Source: Bacteroidales bacterium (lineage in GTDB: Bacteria > Bacteroidota > Bacteroidia > Bacteroidales > UBA932). From it: a stretch of 5,024 nucleotides of DNA. The stretch spans positions 11,613 through 16,636 of the forward strand of contig JABUTP010000020.1 in NCBI GenBank assembly GCA_021443625.1. The letters are read 5' to 3'. The position numbers and the translations under genes are program-made. The notes under the pieces were generated by a model. It was not told the origin of the DNA. It saw nothing but the letters and a program-made list of their open reading frames with translations, and made no database searches. This document shows positions 1-5,024 of this stretch, piece by piece (position 1 is the stretch's first letter; each line of letters begins with the position of its first letter).

Positions 1-279
1 GACCTGATGTGCCGCACCAACGACGGCTTCGAACTTGCCGAGGCCGACCTCAAAATGAGGGGCCCGGGCGACTTTGAAGGGACCCGGCAGAGCGGGCTCG
101 CGATAGACCTGCACATTGCCGACCTCTCCCGCGACTCCTCGCTGATGGAGATGACACGGTCGCTGGCAGTGGAAATTCTCGAGCAGGACCCCGACCTTTC
201 ACAGGAGCAGAACCGTCTGCTTGCCGAGGCCCTCAAAAACCAGAAGATTACTGCAAAGGATTATTCCAAGATATCATGA
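1..279 (+). CDS. recG: ATP-dependent DNA helicase RecG, C-terminal fragment (5' end outside window)
   Basis: The reading frame is open from the first base and ends at TGA 277-279, so only the last 92 residues are present. The stretch [20 protein letters not shown] followed by EGTRQSG is the hallmark at the end of the RecG helicase core (the TRG/translocation region after motif VI). It is followed by the usual helical tail (residues about 38-92) that ends RecG proteins. RecG is a superfamily 2 double-stranded DNA translocase that remodels stalled replication forks and branch-migrates recombination intermediates in the cytoplasm. The Walker motifs lie upstream, outside the window, so intactness of the whole protein cannot be judged. 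The stop codon overlaps the start of nfo (ATGA), which suggests co-transcription and translational coupling with another repair gene. The identification is secure. Confidence 0.95.
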   Translation, partial: DLMCRTNDGFELAEADLKMRGPGDFEGTRQSGLAIDLHIADLSRDSSLMEMTRSLAVEILEQDPDLSQEQNRLLAEALKNQKITAKDYSKIS

Positions 280-1214
280 CAAACGCTAATGCAAAATACA
301 TCGGCGCCCACGTTTCAGCCGCCGGAGGAGTCGAAAACGCCCCCCTCAGGGCCCACGAGATAGGAGCCACAGGCTTCGCCCTCTTTACCAAGAACCAGAA
401 ACAATGGAGCGCCCCGCCCCTGACTCAGGAGAGCATTGAATTATTCAACAAACGGTGCGCTGAGTTCGGATTCCCCCCCTCCGCAATCCTGCCCCACGAC
501 AGCTATCTCATCAACCTCGGCCACCCCGACAAGGAAGGGCTTGAAAAGTCGCGGGAATCTTTCACGGACGAGATGCTGCGCTGCTCCCAACTCGGGCTGG
601 ACCGGCTGAATTTCCACCCCGGCAGCCATCTGGACAGGATTTCGGTTGACGAATGTCTCAGTCGGATTGCCGAGTCCATAAACATCGCCCTCGAGCGGAC
701 TTCGGGGGTCACGGCTGTCATTGAGAACACCGCCGGCCAGGGAAGCAACCTCGGGTTCAGATTCGAGCATCTGGCCGCCATCATAGACAAGGTGGAAGAC
801 AAGAGCCGCGTGGGCGTGTGCATCGACACCTGCCACGCGTTTGCAGCGGGATATGACCTGCGGCAGTGCCGGCAGGCAGCCACCCTGTTCGGCAGCGATG
901 ACCTTTCGATGAGCGACAAGGATGTGAAAGGGTGCGTAGTCACCTCGGGTTACGAGGAGGTGATAACCCGTCTGGACAAAACAGTCGGGCTGAAATACCT
1001 TCGCGGAATGCACCTCAACGACGCCACAAAACCCGCCGGAAGCCGGGTTGACCGGCACAGTTGCATCGGTCAGGGAGAAATCGGCGAGGAGGTTTTCAGA
1101 CTCATAATGAAGGACAAACGGCTGAGCGGAATCCCTTTGATACTCGAAACCCCGGTTCCCGAAATCTGGGCGGACGAAATACGGATGCTGCGCGGCTGGG
1201 CAGAAGAAAAATAG
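276..1214 (+). CDS. nfo: Endonuclease IV (AP endonuclease, Nfo), with a ~25-residue insertion
   Basis: This encodes a 312-residue TIM-barrel AP endonuclease, which cleaves 5' to abasic sites and removes 3'-blocking groups during base excision repair using a three-zinc centre. The N-terminus [11 protein letters not shown] and the segment [11 protein letters not shown] are typical. All nine metal ligands can be placed: H74 (ILPHDSY), H114 (NFHPGSH), E150 ([10 protein letters not shown]), D184 and H187 (CIDTCHAF), H246 (GMHLND), D259 and H261 (SRVDRH) and E291 (LILETP). Relative to the 285-residue E. coli enzyme (numbering from memory) the first five are offset by +5 and the last four by +30. 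About 25 extra residues therefore lie between H187 and H246, roughly residues 204-228. The chosen ATG overlaps the recG stop (ATGA) and adds only five residues before the conserved N-terminus. No good Shine-Dalgarno is visible. The gene is convergent with the downstream hydrolase gene. Catalytic competence is expected. Confidence 0.96.
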   Translation: MTNANAKYIGAHVSAAGGVENAPLRAHEIGATGFALFTKNQKQWSAPPLTQESIELFNKRCAEFGFPPSAILPHDSYLINLGHPDKEGLEKSRESFTDEMLRCSQLGLDRLNFHPGSHLDRISVDECLSRIAESINIALERTSGVTAVIENTAGQGSNLGFRFEHLAAIIDKVEDKSRVGVCIDTCHAFAAGYDLRQCRQAATLFGSDDLSMSDKDVKGCVVTSGYEEVITRLDKTVGLKYLRGMHLNDATKPAGSRVDRHSCIGQGEIGEEVFRLIMKDKRLSGIPLILETPVPEIWADEIRMLRGWAEEK

Positions 1215-1218
1215 CCAC

Positions 1219-1242
1219 CGGCAAGGCACCTGCTACTTGCCG
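1219..1242 (-). terminator. Candidate hairpin terminator between the convergent nfo and hydrolase genes
   Basis: A perfect 7-bp inverted repeat, CGGCAAG (1219-1225) and CTTGCCG (1236-1242), encloses a 10-base loop. Read on the minus strand, the 5' arm is formed by the last codons of the hydrolase gene and its TAG stop lies in the loop. A T-rich run (complement of about 1205-1211) follows, but about 8 bases after the stem, so it is not a canonical intrinsic terminator. It occupies the only gap between two convergent genes, where a terminator is expected. The call is tentative. Confidence 0.35.
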
Positions 1243-2030
1243 AAAACGAACAGTTGGGACGCCTCCCTTCTGGGCAGGGCGCAGAGCAGCAGATCATCGG
1301 GCGCGCCCACACTCCGCAAAGCCCCGGCAGCGCTGCTTACGGCTTTGGTCGGGGTGTTGTTGTTTTCGCTGAGATGGCAGAGGAATACCGATTCGAGGCC
1401 GGGATGGTAGCATCGGCGCAGCAGACCCGCCGTCTGGTCATTTGAAAGGTGGCCGTGTCCCGTCATTATGCGGTGCTTCAACTCCGGAGGATAAAAACCC
1501 GTAAGCAGCATATCCAGGTCGTAATTGGACTCGACAATGAGATGGTTCGCCCTGCGGCAGTAATCCACCACCTCGTCGGTCACTTCGCCCAAGTCCGTGA
1601 TGAAGGTGAAGGTTTCTCCGAAAAAGTCAATATGGTAGCCTACCGTGTCCTGAGCATCGTGCCGCACCTGGAACGGCGTGAACCTGACCCCCATCCTCTC
1701 TATCTCGCATCCGGGGGTCGTTTCGTGCACACATCCCGTCAGTTTCCCCTCAGTGCAGAAATGGCTTTTGAGTACGCGGTTGAGTTTGCCCGTGGCAAAC
1801 ACCGCTTTGTGATAATGTTCCGTGAAGGTTCCCAAAGAACGGATGTGGTCGAGATGCTCGTGGGTCACCAGAACCATATCCACCGACTTTATGTCCAGTC
1901 CGTATCCCGCCAGCCTACGACTGATGGTCCTCCCCCCTATGCCGACGTCAATGAGCAGGGCCACCGAGTCGTTTCCCAGATAGTAACAATTGCCGTTGCT
2001 GCCGCTTGAAAGACTGACAAATCTGACCAT
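1233..2030 (-). CDS. Metallo-beta-lactamase-fold hydrolase, WalJ/YycJ type
   Basis: This 265-residue protein has the full length of WalJ/YycJ-like MBL-fold proteins. The N-terminus VSLSSGSNGNCYYLG and LLIDVGIGGRTI is characteristic of that subfamily. The metal-binding motif THEHLDH is at residues 56-62. Further likely ligands are H124 (VRHDAQDTVGYH), D146 (FITDLGEVTD) and H219 (LCHLSENNNTP). The signatures VESNYD (166-171) and GHGHLSND (191-198) also match the family. Firmicutes homologues have been linked to 5'-3' exonuclease activity, mismatch repair and the WalRK operon. Here no walRK genes are nearby, so a cytoplasmic nuclease role is only inferred from the family. Its ATG overlaps the TAA stop of the preceding MtnA-like gene by one base (TAATG), with a weak AAGGG three bases before the start. 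It is therefore probably the second gene of that transcript and may depend on translational coupling. No active-site residues appear to be missing. Confidence 0.9.
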   Translation of the reverse strand: MVRFVSLSSGSNGNCYYLGNDSVALLIDVGIGGRTISRRLAGYGLDIKSVDMVLVTHEHLDHIRSLGTFTEHYHKAVFATGKLNRVLKSHFCTEGKLTGCVHETTPGCEIERMGVRFTPFQVRHDAQDTVGYHIDFFGETFTFITDLGEVTDEVVDYCRRANHLIVESNYDLDMLLTGFYPPELKHRIMTGHGHLSNDQTAGLLRRCYHPGLESVFLCHLSENNNTPTKAVSSAAGALRSVGAPDDLLLCALPRREASQLFVFGK

Positions 2031-3106
2031 TATCCCTTGAGAGTTGCTAATTTGGAGGGTTTGACGATGCCTTTCTCGGTGATGAAACCTGTAAGGATTG
2101 AAGCCGGAGTGATGTCGAACGTGGGGTTATAGACTTTTACCCCCTTGGGGGAAACCGGTTTGTCAAAGAAGCGTTCGGTAACCTCGAATGCGGGATTCTG
2201 TTCAATTTCAATCTCCCGTCCCGAGGCGGTCTCAAAGTCTATGGAACTTGTGGGGGTGAGGCAATAGCAGGGTATATCGTAATGGCGGGCAATAATCGCA
2301 ATGGAGCAGGTGCCGACCTCAGCCGCCACGTCACCGTTGGCGGCAACCCTGTCGCATCCCAGAAAGACTACATTAACCTTTCCTCGGGACATAAGGTCAG
2401 CCACCATATTGTCGCACACAAGGGTAACGTCAACCCCCGCTTTCATCAGTTCAAATGCAGTAAGGCGCGCCCCTTCCATACCGGGCCTCGTCTCACAGGC
2501 ATATACACGGGGCATATACCCCTTGTGCTGGGCGTGGTAAATCGGTCCCAATGCCGTCCCGTAGTGGGAAGACGCGAGGTGGCCCGCATTGCCGTAGGTC
2601 AATATCCCCGCACCGGCCCGCAACACCGCAAGCCCCGCCTCGGCTATATCGAGGCACATTCTGGTATCCTCCTGCTTAATGCTCCGGGCCTCTGCCGTGA
2701 GACGCAGCTTGAGTTCGCGCACCATATCCTCTTCGGAATCGGTGCCGGCCAACTCCTCCAAACCGCTGTAGAAACACCTTTCCATACGGTCCAGGGCCCA
2801 GGTGAGATTGATGGGAGTCTTTCGCGAAATATACAGGTAGTGCTTGACTCTCAGGAACTCCTTCTCGAACGCCGGCACGCTCTTGGTCTTGAAACGGTTC
2901 ATACACACCGCCAGCCCCATTGCCGCCGTGATACCCAGAAGCGGAGCCCCCCTGACCTTGAGCAGCGTCATCGCATAGAACATCTGTTCGGCGGTCGTAA
3001 GATGGAGGAATTTCTGCTGGGCGGGAAGGACGGACTGGTCGAGGACTATCAGATCCCTTCCGTTCTCGCTCATTTCCACAGCGTCATATTCGAGGATATT
3101 CTTCAT
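2030..3106 (-). CDS. MtnA-like protein (S-methyl-5-thioribose-1-phosphate isomerase / eIF2B-alpha fold) with altered active site
   Basis: A 358-residue protein of the MtnA/eIF2B-like isomerase family, whose classical member converts 5-methylthioribose-1-phosphate to methylthioribulose-1-phosphate in methionine salvage. Family landmarks occur in order: VLDQSVLP (21-28), KVRGAPLLGITAAMGLA (50-66), RKTPINLTWALDRM (95-108), ILTYGNAGHLASSHYGTALG (168-187), ACETRPGMEGARLTAFEL (203-220), VTLVCDNMVADLM (227-239), GCDRVAANGDVAAEVGT (250-266) and SSIDF (287-291). Using B. subtilis numbering from memory, the proton-donor Asp240 is kept (D252), as are the RGA loop (52-54) and Arg94 (R95). Catalytic Cys160 is Gly172, Gln199 is Glu211, and Asn250-Lys251 are Ala262-Glu263. 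The usual HCNAG is YGNAG. No other methionine-salvage gene is in the window. The protein may act on a different phosphosugar or be a non-catalytic relative; fold assignment is firm, reaction is not. A Bacteroidota-type -7 element lies 20 bases upstream, and it is first in an operon with the MBL hydrolase. Confidence 0.85.
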   Translation of the reverse strand: MKNILEYDAVEMSENGRDLIVLDQSVLPAQQKFLHLTTAEQMFYAMTLLKVRGAPLLGITAAMGLAVCMNRFKTKSVPAFEKEFLRVKHYLYISRKTPINLTWALDRMERCFYSGLEELAGTDSEEDMVRELKLRLTAEARSIKQEDTRMCLDIAEAGLAVLRAGAGILTYGNAGHLASSHYGTALGPIYHAQHKGYMPRVYACETRPGMEGARLTAFELMKAGVDVTLVCDNMVADLMSRGKVNVVFLGCDRVAANGDVAAEVGTCSIAIIARHYDIPCYCLTPTSSIDFETASGREIEIEQNPAFEVTERFFDKPVSPKGVKVYNPTFDITPASILTGFITEKGIVKPSKLATLKG

Positions 3107-3115
3107 TGGCCGAAC

Positions 3116-3125
3116 ACAAATTTGT
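3116..3125. repeat. 10-bp perfect palindrome, possible operator
   Basis: ACAAATTTGT is self-complementary. It covers the predicted transcription start of the minus-strand operon and contains the proposed -33 TTTG of the plus-strand promoter, a position where a bound regulator could affect both directions. In AT-rich DNA such a short palindrome can arise by chance. Confidence 0.3.
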
Positions 3126-3152
3126 CAAAGATAACAAATTTTTCCATTTTTG
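3121..3152 (+). promoter_or_regulatory. Candidate Bacteroidota promoter for the ATP-grasp gene
   Basis: A TTTG at 3121-3124 is followed after 20 bases by CATTTTTG at 3145-3152. This fits the Bacteroidota -33 TTTG / -7 TAnnTTTG arrangement with one mismatch in the -7 element. It ends 20 bases before the ATG at 3173. It overlaps the opposing -7 element, so the two promoters would compete for polymerase. Confidence 0.45.
3126..3133 (-). promoter_or_regulatory. Bacteroidota -7 promoter element for the MtnA-like/hydrolase operon
   Basis: The minus strand reads TATCTTTG, a perfect match to the Bacteroidota primary-sigma -7 consensus TAnnTTTG. The 3' edge is 19 bases before the ATG at 3106, giving a very short leader of perhaps 10-15 nt, which suits a phylum that relies little on Shine-Dalgarno pairing. 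A good -33 TTTG at the expected distance is not seen; the nearest is a weak ACTG at 3157-3160. Confidence 0.55.
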
Positions 3153-3172
3153 TCGTCAGTAAAATCGCCGCT

Positions 3173-3901
3173 ATGATAAAGACTCCCGCCATAACCCCGG
3201 ACACACTTATTCTGAGCCACACCAGGGAAGTGACCAATCCCCCTTTGGACATCGAGATAATCCGTGGCATAATAGATGGCTGCACAGCCGACACCATCCC
3301 CTCCGGGCAGGCGCTGCGCCTTCTGGACGCCATCGGCATCAGCAGGGAGCGGGAACTGTTCGTCTCCAATCCGACCGATGTCCACGTGGCCTCCATCGAG
3401 ATAGGGATGCCCGTATCCATCAGCACCGTCCCCGCTTCGGAGGACGAGATGCCCGAAACGGTGAGTGAAATCTACGACGAGAACACCCTGCGGGTTGAAT
3501 TCAACCGGATGGTACGGAGCAGCGAAACCCAGGGAGTTATGGTGAGGCCTTCCCTCATCGGCGCCAAAATGTATTTCGGCATAAGGCGCAGAGCCCGCTA
3601 CGGACACGTCATCGTATGTTCAATATGTTCCGACGGAGAGAGCCGTCCCTCCCGATACATATTCTGTTCGAGACCGGTTTCGCAGGAAGAGGCGCGGGAA
3701 GCATACACCCGGGCCGGGGGCTCGGGTGTTGTAGGTCAAATCATATTCATTGACACGCTGCGGCGCCTTTCCGCCTTGTGCGAAGTCGCCCCGGAAATCT
3801 TCAAGATGGACATCTGGCCCGTTGTCGGATGCAAGCAGTCCATCATTGCCACCGGCTGCAACATTCTCCTCAAAAGGGAGTCCGACGCTACTGAAGTTTA
3901 G
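3173..3901 (+). CDS. Stand-alone degenerate ATP-grasp protein related to the acetate--CoA ligase (ADP-forming) beta domain
   Basis: A 242-residue protein that aligns over its length with the C-terminal ATP-grasp domain of ADP-forming acyl/acetate--CoA ligases, especially the Bacteroidota form (family sequence recalled from memory). Matching segments are ALRLLDAIGI (47-56) with ELFVSNPTDVHVASIEIGMPV (61-81), LRVEFNRM (106-113), GVMVRPSLIGAKMYFGIRRR (121-140), YGHVIVC (143-149) and RLSALCEVAPEIFKMDIWPVVG (198-219). Residues that make the enzyme work are replaced. In the ungapped block 78-97 the ATP-binding Lys is S84, the catalytic His-Lys is E90-D91, and the Gly-Gly is E95-T96. The glycine-rich loop CGLGG becomes CSICS (149-153), the metal-site Asn of DxNP is W215, and DAR becomes GCN (228-230). 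The CoA-binding and NDP-forming domains are absent. It is probably a non-catalytic or repurposed protein. The ATG at 3173 is chosen because the homology starts just after it and the frame upstream is antisense to the divergent gene. Confidence 0.7.
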   Translation: MIKTPAITPDTLILSHTREVTNPPLDIEIIRGIIDGCTADTIPSGQALRLLDAIGISRERELFVSNPTDVHVASIEIGMPVSISTVPASEDEMPETVSEIYDENTLRVEFNRMVRSSETQGVMVRPSLIGAKMYFGIRRRARYGHVIVCSICSDGESRPSRYIFCSRPVSQEEAREAYTRAGGSGVVGQIIFIDTLRRLSALCEVAPEIFKMDIWPVVGCKQSIIATGCNILLKRESDATEV

Positions 3902-5024
3902 CCTTCGACGTATCCTTCAGACCGGTAGCCTTGTTCCAGGCCCCGTTCTTGGAGTCCTTGAAGAAATATCCGATACGCTCAAACTGAACAGCGATGCCGC
4001 TGTTGTCCTTGAGCAGGTCTTTCTCTGCAAACGCAGTCGTCTCTATGAGGGAATCGGGGTTGAGATACTCCTTGTAATCCACCCCCTCGGGGATTGCGCC
4101 CATCTGCTCTTCGGTAAAAAGGTTGTCTATGAGATGCACGTCGATTTTCTCGCAATTCTCCACAGGCACCCAGTGGATTGTCCCTTTGACAGAGCGCCAC
4201 TCCCCCGCCCCGGGCTTTGAGGTCGGGTCGTAGGTGCAATGGATTTCGGTGACATTGCCTTCGGCATCCTTTTCAAAGGAGACGCATTTTACGATATAGG
4301 TGTATTTGAGGCGCACTTCACCATCGGGTTTGAGACGGAAATACTTCTTGGGAGCATCCTCCATAAAGTCCTCACGCTCAATGTAAATCTCCCGTCCGAA
4401 CGTTATGGTGCGCTTGGGACCGTCCGGGTCGGCGGGGTTGAGAGGGGCCTCAAAGGTTTCGATACGGCCCGGCTCCCAGTTGTCGATGACGAGTTTTACG
4501 GGGTTTATAACCGCCATATAGCGGTTTGACCTTGCGTTCAGATCCTGACGCAGGCACCACTCCATAAGGGAGAGGTCAATGATGTTGTCCCTCTTGGCCA
4601 CACCTACTTTCTCTGCGAACATCCTGATGGACTCGGGAGTGTAGCCCCTGCGGCGGATTCCGCAGATCGTGGGCATACGGGGGTCATCCCAGCCATCCAC
4701 AAAACCGTTTTTCACCAGCTCGAGCAGCTTGCGCTTGCTCATTACGGTATATGTAAGGTTGAGGCGGGCGAATTCGTACTGGTGGGAAGGGAAGATTTCC
4801 AGTTTCTCTATGAACCAGTCGTAAAGGGGACGATGCACGTCAAACTCCAGGGTACAGATGGAGTGGGTTATGTTTTCGATGGAATCGCACTGCCCGTGGG
4901 CATAGTCGTACATAGGGTATATGCACCATTTGTTGCCCGTGCGGTGGTGTTCCGAATGGATTATGCGGTACATCAACGGGTCGCGGAAAAGCATGTTGGG
5001 ATGAGCCATGTCTATCTTGGCCCT
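3888..5024 (-). CDS. glnS: Glutaminyl-tRNA synthetase, C-terminal two thirds (5' end outside window)
   Basis: The minus-strand frame is open from the right edge (RAKID, then MAHPNMLFRDP) to TAG at 3888-3890, giving 378 residues. The start lies beyond the window; the internal ATG at 5009 is not the real start, because the conserved RAKID precedes it. GlnRS charges tRNA-Gln with glutamine in an ATP-dependent class I reaction. Diagnostic segments are HHRTGNKWCIYPMYDYAHG, SICTLEF, the KMSKS-loop equivalent VMSKR (coded at 4731-4745), GWDDPRMPTICGIRRRGYTP and MAVINPVKLVIDN. The two anticodon-binding beta-barrel regions follow, ending with GIAVQFERIGYFFKD and a GLKDT tail. Compared with the 554-residue E. 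coli enzyme, about the first 190 residues (including the HIGH motif) are missing off the edge. The present part shows no damage. Its last 14 bases overlap the tail of the convergent ATP-grasp gene. Presence of GlnRS implies direct tRNA-Gln charging. Confidence 0.97.
   Translation of the reverse strand, partial: RAKIDMAHPNMLFRDPLMYRIIHSEHHRTGNKWCIYPMYDYAHGQCDSIENITHSICTLEFDVHRPLYDWFIEKLEIFPSHQYEFARLNLTYTVMSKRKLLELVKNGFVDGWDDPRMPTICGIRRRGYTPESIRMFAEKVGVAKRDNIIDLSLMEWCLRQDLNARSNRYMAVINPVKLVIDNWEPGRIETFEAPLNPADPDGPKRTITFGREIYIEREDFMEDAPKKYFRLKPDGEVRLKYTYIVKCVSFEKDAEGNVTEIHCTYDPTSKPGAGEWRSVKGTIHWVPVENCEKIDVHLIDNLFTEEQMGAIPEGVDYKEYLNPDSLIETTAFAEKDLLKDNSGIAVQFERIGYFFKDSKNGAWNKATGLKDTSKAKLQ

Larger units (their letters stand above)
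3107..3172. promoter_or_regulatory. Divergent AT-rich promoter region between the MtnA-like and ATP-grasp genes
   Basis: These 66 bases separate two gene starts that point away from each other and are clearly more AT-rich than the surrounding coding DNA. They carry promoter-like elements on both strands, a 10-bp palindrome, and an 8-base direct repeat ACAAATTT at 3116-3123 and 3134-3141 (18 bp apart). Both genes must be started from here or by readthrough, so joint regulation is possible. Confidence 0.7.

Noticed and set aside
885..959. Nfo insertion as evidence of a frameshift or mobile element
   Set aside because: The extra length is exactly in frame, both flanks keep conserved motifs, and no terminal repeats or target duplication are visible.
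441..1229. Minus-strand open frame of 262 codons opposite nfo
   Set aside because: Antisense shadow of a confidently identified gene in GC-rich DNA; the translation has no recognisable domain.
1449..2009. Plus-strand open frame of 186 codons opposite the MBL hydrolase
   Set aside because: Antisense shadow; the hydrolase frame carries all metal-binding motifs and the opposite frame none.
2282..3172. Long plus-strand extension of the ATP-grasp reading frame upstream of 3173
   Set aside because: It lies antisense to the well-supported MtnA-like gene, shows no family similarity, and homology to ATP-grasp proteins begins only after the ATG at 3173.
3125..3607. Minus-strand open frame opposite the start of the ATP-grasp gene
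   Set aside because: Composition is that of an antisense shadow and it would run into the divergent promoter region; no family resemblance seen.
3893..3906. Small GAAG/CTTC inverted repeat at the glnS / ATP-grasp junction as a terminator
   Set aside because: Only four base pairs, and no T-run follows on either strand.
3750..4220. Plus-strand open frame spanning the convergent junction into glnS
   Set aside because: It overlaps two supported genes in other frames and resembles no known protein.

Overview
The window looks like an ordinary chromosomal stretch from a moderately GC-rich member of the Bacteroidota, most plausibly Bacteroidales (an Alistipes/Rikenellaceae-like genome would fit, but this is inference). 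The clues are a match to the Bacteroidota -7 promoter consensus TAnnTTTG between the divergent genes, the lack of strong Shine-Dalgarno sequences, and an ATP-grasp protein resembling the C-terminal part of Bacteroidota acetate--CoA ligases. Nearly every base is coding. There are six genes, two of them cut by the window edges, with only two intergenic gaps (18 and 66 bp). I see no RNA genes, mobile elements or CRISPR arrays.

Layout. Positions 1-279 (+) hold the C-terminal end of the DNA helicase RecG. It is joined by an ATGA stop/start overlap to nfo (276-1214, +), which encodes endonuclease IV, so the two form a DNA-repair pair. Convergent to nfo, after 18 bp, is a minus-strand two-gene operon. 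Its first gene (2030-3106) encodes an MtnA-like sugar-phosphate isomerase family protein. Its second gene (1233-2030) encodes a WalJ/YycJ-type metallo-beta-lactamase-fold hydrolase. The two are coupled by a TAATG overlap. A 66-bp AT-rich divergent promoter region (3107-3172) separates this operon from a plus-strand gene (3173-3901) that encodes a stand-alone, apparently degenerate ATP-grasp protein. That gene overlaps tail-to-tail by 14 bp with the 3' end of glnS (glutaminyl-tRNA synthetase, minus strand, running off the right edge).

Most of the window is housekeeping: repair (RecG, Nfo, possibly WalJ) and translation (GlnRS). The unusual part is the divergent pair in the middle. The MtnA-like protein keeps the family fold and the catalytic Asp. 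It lacks the active-site Cys (Gly instead) and has Gln->Glu and Asn-Lys->Ala-Glu changes at known substrate-binding positions. The ATP-grasp protein aligns with the acetate--CoA ligase beta domain but has lost the nucleotide-binding Lys, the catalytic His, the glycine-rich loop and the metal-site Asn. Both appear to be repurposed or inactive relatives of metabolic enzymes, transcribed from one shared control region. A third oddity is an in-frame insertion of about 25 residues between metal-ligand groups of Nfo. None of this amounts to a clear new system.
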